64,000 bases of DNA from Eriocheir sinensis (GCF_024679095.1 NC_066571.1:8556638-8620637), one strand, 5' to 3'. Numbered from the stretch's first letter, positions 1-12,826 are shown. Program-made: numbers and translations. Notes: generated by a model not told the origin, from the sequence alone.

Positions 1-192
1 TCTCCTTTCTCATCCTTTCTTTCTTTTCTTCCTCTCCTATAGGCCTACATCAACCTTCTATCTATATTTGTAAGATTTTTGGGCCACACCAGACGCCTAT
101 TTGCCACTTCTACGTTTTTGCTTTTTTTTTTTCCTCCTTCCCTCTCTTCTTTTTTTTCTTCTCTATCCTCATTCCCCTTGTAACTTGCTCTT

Positions 193-236
<44 letters not shown>

Positions 237-1365
237 ATTTTCACTCCCCTTCTAACTTGCTCCTCTTTTTCCTTCCTCTTCCCTATCTTCTTTTTTTCTT
301 CTCTATTCTCATTCCCCTTGTAAATTCCTCTTCTTTTTCCTCCCTCTCTCTCTCTTCTTTCTTCTCTATTTTCCCTCCCCTTGTAACTTCCTGGGGTTGT
401 TTTCCTACGCCAGACGCATCTTTGCCCCTCTTGGTTTGTTTATGCTGTTTTTTCCCCTCCTTTCCCTCTCTCTTTCTCTTTTTTTCTCTCCTTTGCACTC
501 TCTCATACTGTAACGTGTTGGTTTTGCTCTCTTCTTCCTATGTCTTTTTCCCTAACTTTCCTTCTTCCCTTCTTTTAATCACACCCTCTTTCTATTTTTG
601 CAGCTTGTGGTGGTCCCTCGTCTTCTTCCCCTCCTGTATAATCTTTCTCCTAGATGTTTGTAACTTTTGTGGTAATTTTGTTTTCCTCAAGCAGATACGT
701 CCACTACTTTTCGTTAGCTAATCCTTTCCTCTTCCTCCTTTTCTTCCCTCCCCTCCTCTTTTTCCCTTCTTTTACACTCACACTCCTATATTTGTAACTT
801 GTGGTGGTCTTGTTTTCCCCATGCAAATTTTTCTACTTTTCGTTAGCTAATCCTCTTCTCTTCCTCATTTTTTCCCCTCTCTTCCTTCTCTTCTTCCCCG
901 TCATTATACTCATCCTTGTACTATAAATTTTTAACTTGATGTGGTTTAGTTTTACCATACCAGATGTCTTTAATACTCTTCCTACTCCTCCTTTTTTCCC
1001 TCTCCTCTCTCCTCCCCTCCCTTACACAATACTTGAAACTTGAAGTGGTTTAGCTCGTCTCACCCCCTCCACACACACGCCAGATGTCTCCTTCCCACTT
1101 TTCCTTCCTCTTCTTCTCTCCCTTTTTGTTCCTTCTCTCCCTTTCTCCTCCTTCCATTCACTTAACATCACTCTCTACTTCCTCTTCCTTCCTCATCTAC
1201 TTTCTTCCTCTCGTTTACTTCCTTTCTTATATACCGTTTCTTCCTTCCTTCCGTCCTTCACTTCCTCTCCCTCCCTCCCTCCCTCCTATACCCTGTCTCC
1301 CTTCCGCCCCTTCACTTCCTCTCCCTCCCTTCCATTTTTGTATGTTAACCTCCTCCACTAGGTAT
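1..1365. repeat. Pyrimidine-rich low-complexity desert
   Basis: The plus strand is nearly all C and T, with a (TC)n run at about 198-231. Short phrases built on TTGTAACTT and TCCCTCTC recur every 100-200 bases, suggesting a decayed tandem array. The long open frames here are only Leu/Ser/Phe/Pro-rich translations of this bias. I see no gene. Confidence 0.8.
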
Positions 1366-1605
1366 CGTGTTTTTTTTAGGTGCCTGGTACAGAAGAACGG
1401 TCAAATTACAAGAAGGGTCATAAAACTAGCCCTAGAAATGCTCAAAACGCCTACGAAAACCTTGTCAAATATGTTCTAGTGAGTGTGGGGTTTTAGGTGC
1501 ATGGTACAGAAGGGTCAGTCTACCAGAAGGGTCATAAAACTACCCCTAGAAATGCTCAAAACGCCTACGAAAGCCTTGTCAAATAGGTGTACTTGGGCTC
1601 AGAAA
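1366..1605 (-). mobile_element. Two tandem partial copies of the Harbinger-like MITE
   Basis: Two adjacent segments (about 1366-1471 and 1484-1605) share the phrases GGTACAGAAG, GGGTCATAAAACTA and GCTCAAAACGCCTACGAAA. They match, in reverse orientation, the interior of the MITE whose complete copies are at 4961-5182 and 30375-30593. Neither segment has both ends. The tandem arrangement suggests local duplication after insertion. Confidence 0.6.
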
Positions 1606-2240
1606 TGTGTAAGAAGACGTCCTCTGGATATCACAGGACCGTTGGCTCACCTCGATCGTCGCCAGGTGAGGGAGGCAAGTCAGTTTTCATTAACCTTTAC
1701 TTCATGGGCGAGGTGTGCGGGGAAGTATGGGAGGGGGGGGGAGAAGGGTGCCAGGTGAGAGCCTTGGAAGGGGGGGAGTGTGCCAGCTGGGAGCCTAGTG
1801 GGAGTGGCGTTCGTAAAGGGTGGGAGAAAGGCTTTACCTGGCGCTGTCTACCTGGTTGTACCCTCCCACCTGCTTGGTCCGCTGTGGGAGGTGGCTGGCT
1901 GGTGGTTCGTCGCTGTTGCCGCACCGCAGACATGGAGCATCGGCCACTAACTGTGATTTCAACAGCTTGGTGGTGGGAGTGGGAGGGCGTGCGGTGGAGT
2001 GAAGGGACGTGTGTGTATGTGTGTATGTGCGTATGAGTGTATGCATATTGCGTATAGAGGCAGTTGATAGTTTTTGAAGAGAGAGTTGCTGTGTGTATAT
2101 AGACGCGTTGTGACAGATGACTTTAGTGTGTGTGGAGTGAGAAGGAAAGGCTTGTGAGTGAGTTCCTTCCTTGGCTCTGAATATATATGTGTGCGTGGTT
2201 GTTTTTGTCGTGTATAGAGACTGGTTATGTGTAGGATGAG
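1606..2240. other. No gene seen; G-rich then GT-rich spacer
   Basis: Non-repetitive G-rich sequence passes into GTGTGTATG-rich sequence. Open frames on both strands are short, mutually overlapping, and show no recognisable domain. Confidence 0.5.
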
Positions 2241-2269
2241 CCATTGCAGTGTATAGATGATATGTGAAT

Positions 2270-2960
2270 GAGATTGATTTAGTGTGCGTGGGATGAGGAA
2301 GGGAAAGGATCGGTATGCTTGTGTCTGTTTATGTTTGTATGAGTGTATGTGTTATGTGTTTAGGCAGTAGGTAAGTGGTTTAGAAAAGACCATAGTAGTA
2401 TCTGAATGGAGTTTGAATGAGATGAATGCAGAAAGAGTGGAAATAAAGTTAAAAGGGAAGGGATATATGTGTGTTTGTATGAGTGTATGTGTTATGTGTA
2501 TAGACAGTACAGGTAAGAGGTTTAGACAAGACCATAGCAGTATTTGAATGGAACTTGAATGGGATGAATGCAGAAAGAGTAGAAAGAAAGTTTAAAAGGG
2601 AAGGGATAGATGTGTGTTTGTATGAGAGTATTGTGTGTTATGTGTTTAGGCAGTAGGTAAGAGGTTTAGAAAAGACCATAGCAGTATTTGAATGGAACTT
2701 GAATGGGATGAATGCAGAAAGAGTAGAAATAAAGTTAAAAGGGAAGGGATATATGTGTTTGTATGAGTGTATGTGTTATGGGTATAGACAGTACAGGTAA
2801 GAGGTTTAGACAAGACCATAGCAGTATCTGAATGGAACTTGAATTGGATGAATGTAGAAAGAGTAGAAAGTAGAAAGGGAAGGGATAGATGTGTGTTTGT
2901 ATCTGCAATTAAGGGAGATGTGTAACCAAGTGTGGGCTGTATAGGAAAGACCATAACACT
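2270..2960. repeat. Tandem repeat, unit about 140-145 bp
   Basis: The phrase GGGAAGGGATAKATGTGTGT recurs at about 2454, 2598, 2740 and 2877. Each is followed by TGTATGAGTGTATGTG, a GACCATAGCAGTAT segment and GAATGCAGAAAGAGTAGAAA. At least four units are clear, with a more diverged one at about 2300. It lies in the gene desert. Confidence 0.75.
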
Positions 2961-3149
2961 GTGTGGATATGGTGTCAATATGATGAAATTAGTGTGTTTG
3001 AAGGGGAAAGGGAAGGTGTGTGTGTGTGTATTTAAAGAGGGGGGATGTGTATTCAGTGTATTGAGGTGTGTAGGATAAACCATTGGAGTGTGTAGAGAGA
3101 GTGAATGTAGGATGTGGAGTAAGGTAAGGCTTGCGGTGTCTGAAAAGGA

Positions 3150-3310
3150 TGTATATGAAGGGAGGGGGGATAGGGATAGGGAGTAACGAGTGGAAGGGAG
3201 TGGAAAGGATAGGGAGGAACGAGTGGAAGGGAGTGGACAGGAGAGGGCGTAACAAGTGGAAGGGAGTGGACAGGATAGGGAGTAAGGAGTGAAAGGGAGT
3301 GGAATGAAGG
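3150..3310. repeat. Short tandem repeat of GGGAGTAACGAGTGGAAGG type
   Basis: Four to five imperfect units of about 33 bp built on GAGTGGAAGGGAGTGGA. Purine-rich, with no coding potential. Confidence 0.6.
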
Positions 3311-3450
3311 AGTAACAATAGATCTAGGCCGGTAATGAACGCCGCTGAGTGCCGGAGTATTTTTTCCACCGTGTTAATTTAGTTTCCTTAAAAATAGACG
3401 GAGGGTTTGATTGGATTAATGTGATAGGAGTGGGCAGGTGGGACGAGTAG

Positions 3451-3452
<2 letters not shown>

Positions 3453-3526
<74 letters not shown>
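3453..3526 (+). repeat. (GA)n microsatellite, about 74 bp
   Basis: Uninterrupted GA dinucleotide run. Confidence 0.95.
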
Positions 3527-3530
<4 letters not shown>

Positions 3531-4250
3531 TGTTAATGGAATGGGATGGTCGCTGGGGCTGTAATGGGGGATTGGGGAGGGGGGTGATTGGAGTGGACAG
3601 GTACATGGGAGGGGTCACTGTCACCCATACGCTTCCTCCCCGCCCCCCTTCCCCCTACCCCCCCCCTACTCGTTTTCACTGGCCGCCTATTATTCACTTT
3701 TCACCAGATTTCTCCAGCTGATAGTCTTCCCTCCTCCTCCTCCTCCTCCTCCTCCACCTCCTTTACCCATCATCAGTTATCTCCCTTCCCTCCTTCCCTT
3801 AATCTCCCCATCCCTTGTCATTATCCTTTCCCCGCCTATCCGTTCCTTCCGTCTATATACCTTCTACTTAATCCTCCTCCTTTCTCTTTATTCCGGTCTA
3901 ACTATCTCTACCTTCTCCATCTTGCTCTAACATCTTCCTCTTCAGTAACCCTTCATTATCACCCGTCTCCCTTCTTCGTTTCCAGTATCTTTTCCCTTTT
4001 CTCTTCCTTTCCATTTTCTTTGTTTTAGACCTTATCTTTTATTAATGTGTTTTTACTTATTTTTATTCTGTTTTAATATTAGTGTTTTTTTATCCTTGTG
4101 TTTTGACCTCTTGTGTTTCCTGTCAAGCACGTTTTATATCCATTGTTGTTGTTGTTGTTTATTTATGTTAGTTCGTTTTCCTTTTTCTATTATTACGTTT
4201 TGACCTTGTTTTCTATCGTGCGTGGAATCGTGCGCCATAATGTGATTGAT
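3527..4250. other. Pyrimidine-rich spacer, no gene
   Basis: Mostly CT-rich on the plus strand, with a short (CTC)n at about 3732-3756, then a more T-rich stretch. The open frames are low-complexity only. Confidence 0.6.
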
Positions 4251-4309
4251 GAGATTGCGTCGTCGTGGGCCTGAAAACCATCCACCCGAGGCATCCATCA
4301 ATCACCCTC

Positions 4310-4950
4310 CACGCATCCATCACCCTCTTTGGCGTCCTCATTTCATCCATCCCTTATCACAGCCTTCCCTCCTTACCTTTATTCTCATTTTCCTTCCTTC
4401 CTTCCTTCCCTGGTCTCCTTATCCCTCCCAGCATCTCAATTTTTATCTCCAATCGAGTTCTTTATCTCCACCTTCTTTTGCGTCCTCATTTCATCCATCC
4501 CTTATCACAGCCTTCCCTCCTTTCCTTCATTCTCATTTTCCTTTCTTCCTTCCTTCCTTCCCTGGTCTCCTTATCCCTCCCAGCATCACAGTTTTTATCT
4601 CCAATCGAGTTCTTTATCTCCATCCGTATAATATAAACCCCAGCATCCATTCTTTAGCTTTCCCTCGCATCTCACTTCCCTTTTCTACAATCCTTTACTA
4701 CTCAGCTGCACCATTTCTTCCCCTCTGGTCCCATTATCCTTCTTAGCATCTCAGTTTTTATCTCCATCCGTATAATATAAACCCCAGCATCCATTTTTTA
4801 TCCCATCTGGTTTAAAGCTTTCTCTCGCATCTCACTTTCTTTATCTACAATCCTTCACTTTTCAGCTGCATCAATTCTTCCCCTCTGGTCCCACTATCCT
4901 TCCTAGCATCTCAGTTTTTTATCTCCATCGTATCTTTTAAGCCCCCAGCA
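4310..4950. repeat. Tandem repeat, unit about 145-150 bp
   Basis: The phrase GCGTCCTCATTTCATCCATC recurs at about 4331 and 4479. A variant with CATCTCAGTTTTTATCTCCA and CGTATAATATAAACCCCAGC recurs further right, giving about four diverged units. Confidence 0.65.
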
Positions 4951-4960
4951 TCCATCCTTA

Positions 4961-5182
4961 GGGTCGTATTTTAAAACATTTCGTCGCCCAAGTTCACATA
5001 TTTGACATGGCTTTCGTAGGAGCTGTAGGCCTTTCCAGGGGTAGTTTTATGACCCTGGTGGTAGTTTGACCCTTCTTCTGTGCCATGAACCTTAAAAAAC
5101 ACTCATGAAAACTCGATTGATCCCCTCTTTGACCTTTAGAAATAGTTGATGTGAGAAGCGATGGCGTCTTAAAATACAGCCC
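4961..5182 (+). mobile_element. Harbinger-like MITE, complete copy A (222 bp)
   Basis: The left end reads GGGTCGTATTTTAA. The reverse complement of the right end reads GGGCTGTATTTTAA, giving terminal inverted repeats of about 14-17 bp. The element is flanked by TTA on both sides (4958-4960 and 5183-5185). A 3-bp TTA/TAA target duplication is the hallmark of PIF/Harbinger transposons. The interior has no open frame, so it would be non-autonomous. Copy B at 30375-30593 has the same ends with TAA flanks. The superfamily assignment rests on the TSD alone. Confidence 0.75.
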
Positions 5183-5229
5183 TTAATCCCCTCTGGTTCC
5201 CTCATCTCTTCGCATTCCGTGTATGTTTT

Positions 5230-6045
5230 TTTTTTATCTACACTCTACTTCGCATCCTTATCTATAAACCCATCTGGTCTTTTGTATTCTCCTTATATCC
5301 TTGTTTATCTGTGTGAATCATCCATCATTCATCTCGTCTGGCTTCCCTCCTTCCTTCCCCTCATCCTCCCTGCATCCAAGTTCACAACACACGCTCTATT
5401 AAGCCTTCTGGTCTCTTGTAGTTTCCTTATATCCTTGTTTATCTGTGTTTTTCATCCATCATTCATCTCGTCTGTCTCCCCCCTTCCTTCCCCTCATCTT
5501 CCCTGCATCCAATTTCACAACACACGATCTATTAAGCCTTCTGGCCTCTTGTAGTTTCCTTATATCCTTGTTTATCTGTGTGTATCATCCATCATTCATC
5601 TCGTCTGGCTCCCTCCTTCCTTCCCCTCATCCTCCCTGCATCCAAGTTCACAGCACACGATATAGTAAGCCTTCTCTTGTAGTCTCCCTATATCCTTGTT
5701 TATCTGTGTTAATCATCCATCATTCATCTCGTCTGGCTTCCCTCCTTCCTTCCCCTCATCCTCCCTGCATCCAAGTTCACAGCACACGATATAGTAAGCC
5801 TTCTCTTGTAGTCTCCCTATATCCTTGTTTATCTTTGTGTATCATCCATCATTCATCTCGTTTGGCTCCCCCCTTCCTTCCCCTCATCTTCCCCTGCATC
5901 CAAGTTCACAGCACACGATATAGTAAGCCTTCTCTTGTAGTCTCCCTATATCCTTGTTTATCTGTGTTAATCATCCATCATTCATCTCGTCTGGCTTCCC
6001 TCCTTCCTTCCCCTCATCCTCCCTGCATCCAAGTTCACAACACAC
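5230..6045. repeat. Tandem repeat, unit about 125-135 bp, six or more units
   Basis: The block CATCCATCATTCATCTCGTC recurs at about 5319, 5453, 5585, 5714, 5848 and 5971. It alternates with CCTCCCTGCATCCAAGTTCA and CTATATCCTTGTTTATCTGT. The central units are nearly identical, suggesting recent expansion. The long open frames here only read through this array. Confidence 0.9.
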
Positions 6046-6229
6046 GACGTAGAATTAACAGGAAGCACGTGGGAGTATATGTTTTCGACCTTCGCGTAAC
6101 ACCTGTGCCAACCCACCCACCCACCCACCTGCCTCGTGACCTTCAGCAAGCGACAGGTGTGCGCTATTGACGTACGCTTCATGCCGACTGTACTGCGTGC
6201 CTGTCTGTTACCTGGGAGACCGTCCTTTT

Positions 6230-6620
6230 AACGGGCACTTCCGCATGTTTACCTGGGCGAAGAGAAATGCGTCGATGAGGTTTTTAAAGCGTTGGGATGT
6301 GACGATGTTTGTGTGTTGGTGTTTGTTACATGGGAGAACTGTTTTTTTTCTTTTTTTATGGGGGACTTTCGTATGTTTACCTGTGCGAAGATAATGCGTT
6401 GGTGAGGTTTTAAGGCGTTGGGATGTGACGATGTTTGTGTGATGTTATTTGCTTTAATGTGGATGTTTGTTACCTGGGAGAACTTTTTTTCATGGGGGAC
6501 TTTCGTATGTTTACTTGTGCGAAAGAAAAAATGCGTTGATGAGATTTTAAAAGCGTTGGGGTGTGACGATGTTTGCGTGATGTTATTTACTTTACTGTGG
6601 GTGGGAAAGACGAAAACCTG
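6230..6620. repeat. Tandem repeat, unit about 130 bp
   Basis: Phrases such as GCGTTGGGATGTGACGATGT, ACTTTCGTATGTTTAC and TGTTACCTGGGAGAAC recur at about 6288, 6416 and 6555. About three diverged units. No gene is seen from here to 7100. Confidence 0.7.
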
Positions 6621-7099
6621 CTTGATGAGGGATTTCCGCGTGTATTTACCTGTGAAAACTAATATCCATAGGTTTGGGTGTAGAGGAACGAGTATACAGC
6701 TTTAGTGATACATAGGTGTGTGAGTGTAGAGGGAGAAGTATGCAGCCAGTGTACCTGTGTGGCGAGTATACCCGTGTTACCTGTGTCTGGAGTTAGCGGG
6801 CGTAAAAATATACCTGTTGTGTGACATATGAGCGATGTAAAGGGGAGGTGCTCTTACGCAAGGCTTACCTGCGTGAAGTGTACACCTGTCTGGGAGGGTC
6901 ACCTTTGTAGTGCGCCTGTTTCCTGGCCTTCTTGTGTGTGAGAGGAAGTGTGCAGTCAGCCACGAAAGTCCGACCCGGTATAAAAGTGAAGTAATCTGAA
7001 GACTGCCTTAACATATGCTTGTAGAAAGGAATACATGAGGATATCAGGAGGCTACACATGGGAGCTCTGGAGAATGATATTGTACTCTGCTGTCTGTAT

Positions 7100-7660
7100 C
7101 CATAAAACTATCAAACCGAAGATGGGACAAGGAAGTAAGAAGGGAGGAAGGAAAGAGGAATGTAATAGGAAAGAGGAGGAGGAATGAAATTAAAAGCAGA
7201 CGAAAACAAGAGGATGGAAGAGGGACGTAAGAAGGGAGGAAGGAAAGAGGAATGTAATAGGAAAGAGGAGTAGGGATGAAATGAAAAGCAGACGAAAACA
7301 AGAGGATGGAAGAGGGAAATAAGAAGAGAGGATAGAAAGAGGAAGAGGAATGAAATGAAAAGCAGACGAAAACAAGAGGATGGAAGAGGGAAATAAGAAG
7401 AGAGGAAGAAAAGAGGAATGTAATAGGAAGGAGGAGGAGGAATGAAATTAAAAGCAGACGAAAACAAGAGAATGGAAGAGGGAGAAGAGGGGATAGAAAG
7501 AGGAAGAGGAATGAAATGAAAAGCAGACGAAAACAAGAGGATGGAAGAGGGAAATAAGAAGAGAGGAGTGTAATAGGAAGGAGGCGGAGGAATGAAATTA
7601 AAAGCAGACGAAAACAAGAGGATGGAAGAGGGAGAAGAGAGGATGGTAAGAGGAGGAGGA
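7100..7660. repeat. Purine-rich tandem repeat with AAAGCAGACGAAAACAAGAG core
   Basis: At least six units of roughly 60-100 bp share the core AAAGCAGACGAAAACAAGAG followed by GATGGAAGAGGG. Flanking purine-rich simple sequence continues to about 7920. The minus-strand open frames across it are low-complexity Ser/Leu/Phe-rich and not genes. Confidence 0.8.
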
Positions 7661-7920
7661 ATTAATTGAAAAGCAGAAGACAAAGGGAAGGGAAGGGGTG
7701 GTAAGAAGAGGGAATGGAAGTGGGGAAAGAGGAGGAGGAGGAGGAGGAGGAGGAGACACAAAGGGAGGAAGAACGAGAAATACTTGAAGGAAATGCAATA
7801 GGAAGAGAAGGAAAGAGAAGTATACAGGGATAAGAAGAGAGAGGGAGGACTATGTAAAAGGAGGAGATGGAAGAGGAGAAGAAGAAGAAGAAGAAGAGCA
7901 AAAAGAAGAATAAGAAGATG

Positions 7921-8340
7921 ATTTAAACTTACAACATTTACAGTTAGAAGCGTCCACATTCCCTTGTTTTGGAGAAGCATATAGGGATTAAAAAGAGGGA
8001 AAATTATGTAAAAGGAGGAGATGAAAGAGAAGAAAGAGAAGGAAAAGTACGAAAAAGAATAAGATTATGAATTAACCCCATGACATTTACACTTAAAAGC
8101 ATTCATATTGTATTAGTTTTCGCTCATTCTGTTGTATCATTCCTAAGATTACATGTTTTTTAAAGGGTAGGGGGAACTGTACATTTTTTGGGGTTCATTA
8201 AGGTATGGGGAAGCTTACCTGTTAAGTTACCTGCGCAGAGGGATAATTAGTGCGTGACATACCTGTTTTACGTTGCTCAGGTGTTTTCAATCAGGTACAA
8301 AGGTGAGGCGGCCGTGAGGGTGTTATTGAGGGAGAAGCAA
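7921..8340. other. Unique spacer, nothing recognised
   Basis: AT-rich sequence without repeats, exons or RNA genes that I can see. Confidence 0.4.
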
Positions 8341-8350
8341 GTGCCATTTG

Positions 8351-8355
<5 letters not shown>

Positions 8356-8393
<38 letters not shown>
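8356..8393 (+). repeat. (GT)n microsatellite
   Basis: GT run of about 36 bp. A second of about 30 bp lies at 8476-8506. Confidence 0.95.
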
Positions 8394-8395
<2 letters not shown>

Positions 8396-8472
8396 CCTTT
8401 GTTACGTTTGCGAGTGACATTTCAAGTATGCGAGTTTATTTGGCTGAGTGATTGTGTTCGTTACCTTCGTCT

Positions 8473-8507
<35 letters not shown>

Positions 8508-8639
8508 TCGTCACCGGAAGTGGCGCTCGCTGCCTCGTGTACCTTCTCTTTAAACTTAATTTCAACACCGCTATGCAGAACACTAATGAACCCTTGCCCA
8601 GGTGACGACAGGTGTGGCGTGGCGTTCTCAGGTGTGCCT

Positions 8640-9600
8640 TGAAGTGATGGGACGGGGGAAGGGAAGACGAGGATGGGACGAGGAAATTAGAAGAGGGGAA
8701 GGAAGGAAGGAAGGAAGGGAGGAATGACTTGAAAGGGAGATAATGACAAGACGAAGGAAGGAAGGAAGAAAGGAAAGTAAGGGGAAATAGGAGAAGGAAG
8801 GCAGGAAGAGGAAGAGGGGGGGAATAATGTAGAAAGAGGAGGAGGAGGAAAGAAAGAAGGAAGGAGGAAAATAATCGGAAAGTCGAAGGAATGACTCGAA
8901 AAACTGATGAAGTCGAGGATAGAGCAAGGAAGTAAGAAGAGGGGATGAAAGTGGGGAACGAAGATTAAAAGGAGGAGGAAACAGCAGATTAATGAGAAAG
9001 ATACACGAAGGGAGAGAAGGAAGTAAAACGAGGAGAGGAACGAGAAATGCTTGAAAGGAAATGCAGTAAGAGGAGAAGGAGGAGAAAGAGGGGACTGGGA
9101 GAACATGTGATGAGAGAACTTGGATAATGATAGATAATGAAAAGAGAGGAAGAGGAAGAAGAAGAAAGGGAAGATAATGGAGGAGGAGAGAGAGAGAGAA
9201 GGAAGAAAGAGGGAACTAAAAGATAAGATGAGAGAACTTGGGTAATGATAGATAATGAAAAGAGAGGAAGAAGAAGAAGGGGAAGATAATGGAGGAAGAG
9301 GAGGAGGAGGAGGAGGAGAAAACAAAAGCACAGGAAGAAGAAGAACGAAGGAAGAGTGACATTGGTTAGTGGTTTATAATGAAAGAGGAGGAAGAAGAAG
9401 AAGAAGAAGAAGAAGAAGAAGAAGAAGAAGAAGAAGGGAAAGTCAAACCAGAGGAGATACCTTGATAAACAACATTAGGAGGAAGAGGAGGAGGAGGAGG
9501 AAGGGGAATGTAATGTAAGGAAAGGAAGGGAAGAGAGGAAGAGAAAGGAAGGGGAGAGAGGAAGGAAAGGGATAGGAAACGACGCGACATTGTGCTTCTT
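8640..9600. repeat. Purine-rich low-complexity block
   Basis: GGAAGGAAGGAAGG runs, GAGGAGGAGG runs and a (GAA)n run at about 9389-9436. A partial duplication (GAGAACTTGGGTAATGATAGA) appears at about 9113 and 9231. Minus-strand open frames are Ser/Pro/Leu/Phe-rich artefacts. Confidence 0.8.
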
Positions 9601-9627
9601 TTAAAACATTCATTGTATTAGTGAAGC

Positions 9628-9740
<113 letters not shown>

Positions 9741-10019
9741 TGAGGGCAAGGATATCAACAGGAAAACGTTAAAAAAGGATGAACAAAAGCAAAGACAAAC
9801 AAACAAAGGAGGAGAGAGGAAATTGAGGGCATTCTTTGTCCTCTGAATATCCTTGAACGTCGTCGAACACACCTAAAAAACTTGCACTAAATACTAATAA
9901 GGAAGGAAGCGTTTAAAAAGATTCACGTGTATTTTATTCATCAATTGGTTTAGTTAGTTATTTATGTATTTTTTGACGTGTAACTACTAATCAATTTTGT
10001 CCTATGTATATTTATTCTT

Positions 10020-10215
10020 TACAGTAGTTTCTCATTTTCTTTATTTCTCTTTCTTCCTTTCTTTCTTCCTTTCCTACGTATATTTCTTCTTTACGTTGAT
10101 TTCTCCTTTTCTTTCTTTCTCTTTCTTCCTTTCTTTCTTCCTTTCCTACGTATATTTCTTCTTTACGTTGATTTCTCCTTTTCTTTCTTTCTCTTTCTTC
10201 CTTTTCCACTTATAT
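10020..10215. repeat. Tandem repeat, unit about 70 bp
   Basis: Two nearly identical units plus partial ones, built on CCTACGTATATTTCTTCTTT and ACGTTGATTTCTCC. Confidence 0.8.
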
Positions 10216-10554
10216 TGCTTCATTACATCAATTTCTCATTTTCTTTCATTCTCTTTTTCCTTTCTGTTTATATCCTTATTTTCTCTTTCTCAATGGGTGT
10301 TTTTTTTTACCTTATAATGTTACTTACTAATCTATCTAACATACTGGTTGATCTGTCTATCTATCTGTCTGTCTATCAATAGCTTTAACATGAAACAAAA
10401 GCATTCAATCCCTCACCCAAGCTTTCTTTCATTTTTTTCATACATCTTGCTAGTACATTATTATTTTTTTTGCCTATGCTGATCCTACGTTCTGATCTCT
10501 AACTATCTCACCTCCCTCAATCCCTCTATATCTGTCTCTCTATCAGTTTTTATC

Positions 10555-10975
10555 CTCACCATTCATGTCCTAAGTAAATCATCCTTTCCCAAGTTTTCCC
10601 CTATTTTCCGTTTTTTACAGCTATTCTATTCATTTCATTTCATTCATCTCTTTACTCATGTTCATCATCAGTTTTCATTCTCACCATTCATGTCCTAAAT
10701 AAATCATCCTTTCCCAAGTTTTCCCCTATTTTCCGTTTTTACAGTTATTCTATTCATTTCATTTCATTCATCTCTTTACTCATCTTCATCATCAGCTTTC
10801 ATTCTCACCATTCATGTCCTAAGCAAATCATCCTTTCCCAAGTTTTCCCCTATTTTCCGTTTTTACAGTTATTATATTCATTTCATTTCATTCATCTCTT
10901 TACTCATGTTCATCATCAGTTTTCATTCTCACCATTCATGTCCTAAGTAAATCATCCTTTCCCAAGTTTTCCCGA
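10555..10975. repeat. Tandem repeat, unit about 120 bp, 3.5 units
   Basis: The phrase CACCATTCATGTCCTAAGTA recurs at about 10557, 10683, 10806 and 10930. Each is followed by CCCAAGTTTTCCCCTATTTT and CATTCATCTCTTTACTCATG. Units are above about 95% identical by eye. Confidence 0.9.
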
Positions 10976-11510
10976 GTTTTCATTTTTTAGTTTTTCTTTT
11001 CCCAACACTCAATAACTCGTATCTTTATCATCATCTTTGCTCTTTCCTAATCTTATTCATCGTCTTCCGGTAACGCTTCCCTTAATTCCCATCCTCCTCT
11101 TCACCAGTTCTTATTGACACAACACTCATCGTCATAGTATTAGACATTTTCCCGCCTTCACGTCAACTTGGTCATGGGGTGTGTTATGTCGTATCAACTC
11201 ACTCATCATTTTCCTCGCCTTCCTCGTCTTACTCATCACCGCCACACTCATCACTCGGCATCCTGTTTCCTTTTATTAGTTATTATTTCGTGGCCTTGTG
11301 GGTAACCCCGTCCCGTCCTTGTACCTCGCCCCGCCCAGGTGTCATGCCCGCTAACCTACGCATTAATGACACACACCTGAATTCTTGACGCCCGGGCAGG
11401 TGAGGGGAGGCGTGTTGTTGTTACTTGTGCACACCTGTATTGGTTTTGGTTTCATGGATTTCGTTTTTGTTTTATTGTTTTATTCTGCAGGTCGTTCTTT
11501 TTGTTTATTA
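10976..11510. other. Unique spacer, no gene recognised
   Basis: Mixed sequence with several CACCTG boxes. The open frame at 11179-11388 shows no domain and no flanking splice signals that I trust. Confidence 0.4.
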
Positions 11511-11515
11511 TTTAG

Positions 11516-11554
11516 TAGTAGTAGTAGTTGTAGGAGTAGGGGTAGGAGCAGTAG

Positions 11555-11593
<39 letters not shown>

Positions 11594-11640
11594 GAGGAGG
11601 AGGAGGAGGAGGAGAGGAGGGGTAGGGAGAAGAAGAGGAA
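11516..11640 (+). repeat. (AGT)n / (AGG)n trinucleotide tract
   Basis: AGT repeats grade into AGG repeats. Confidence 0.9.
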
Positions 11641-11824
11641 GTCAATTATCTATTTTTTTTATTATTGTTTTGGTAATAATTATCATGCAAATTGGAGTGT
11701 AAAATCGGCGCATAATATTGTTTTTTAGAATGCACATTGTTTTTCTGTTGTTTTTGTTTTGTTATTTTTTCTACTTCCTGACGAGGCGGCAATACAGCGT
11801 TCAACCTCAGCTCATGTGACACGT

Positions 11825-11946
<122 letters not shown>

Positions 11947-12291
11947 GTTACCCACGTGGAAACACACCGCATGAGCCTTGCAATTTTCAGCGGGCTATGA
12001 ATGGCTTACTCGCGACCTTACAAACACACTTCAGCTTTATGAAAATGCTCAATAAATGTGTTTGTTGAATATTCTGGTCATAAACGTTGACACACACTAA
12101 TTAAAAGGACATGACTTCAATCTTATAAGCTCAATCGGTTACTTATATATTCTACAAACATACGAACACACACACTTGGTTAGCTTTCTATTATTCTCTG
12201 TCATACGTTTTACGCGAATTTATCTTGCCCCTCAAAACAAGTATAGACACGTTTTAAACCCATGGGACTTGAATCGTATTGGTTTTAGTCG

Positions 12292-12294
<3 letters not shown>

Positions 12295-12349
<55 letters not shown>
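12295..12349 (+). repeat. (CA)n microsatellite
   Basis: Pure CA run of about 54 bp. A (TG)n run follows at 12541-12573. Confidence 0.95.
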
Positions 12350-12351
<2 letters not shown>

Positions 12352-12540
12352 AAGCTTCCCAGAATTCCTCACTAAACCTTTTACTCGAGTCCACCTCTTC
12401 CCTTTTTTTCTCATGAACGAATCCACGAAGACTAAAGCTCTCTCAGAACGGTACACCTGACAGGCTTCGGTTCAGCACGGAGGGCCGACCTACCGACCGC
12501 ACCAGACTTCTCCTCTTTAAAATGGAAGGTCTGTGATGTG

Positions 12541-12577
<37 letters not shown>

Positions 12578-12734
12578 TTTTTTTATGGTAAACTCACGCT
12601 GGGCGGCGGCCGGCGAGGTGTGTTTTTTTAATTAGTTCATCACAGTTCACTTCAACGCGGAAATTGGTGCCGTGTTTCCATTACGGCTTCAGAGGCAAAG
12701 AAGATTTTTTGGTGTAATCTAAATAACTCATTAA

Positions 12735-12736
<2 letters not shown>

Positions 12737-12826
<90 letters not shown>
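12737..12826 (+). repeat. (GA)n microsatellite, about 90 bp
   Basis: Uninterrupted GA run at the boundary between the repeat desert and the GC-rich region upstream of the SASH-family gene. Confidence 0.95.

Noticed and set aside
101..721. 206-codon open frame
   Set aside because: Translation of CT-rich low-complexity sequence (Leu/Ser/Phe/Pro); no domain, no splice context.
5445..6170. 241-codon open frame
   Set aside because: Reads through the 125-135-bp tandem array; the peptide is simply the repeated unit.
7111..7980. 289-codon minus-strand frame
   Set aside because: Produced by the purine-rich tandem repeat; Ser/Phe/Pro/Leu repeats only.
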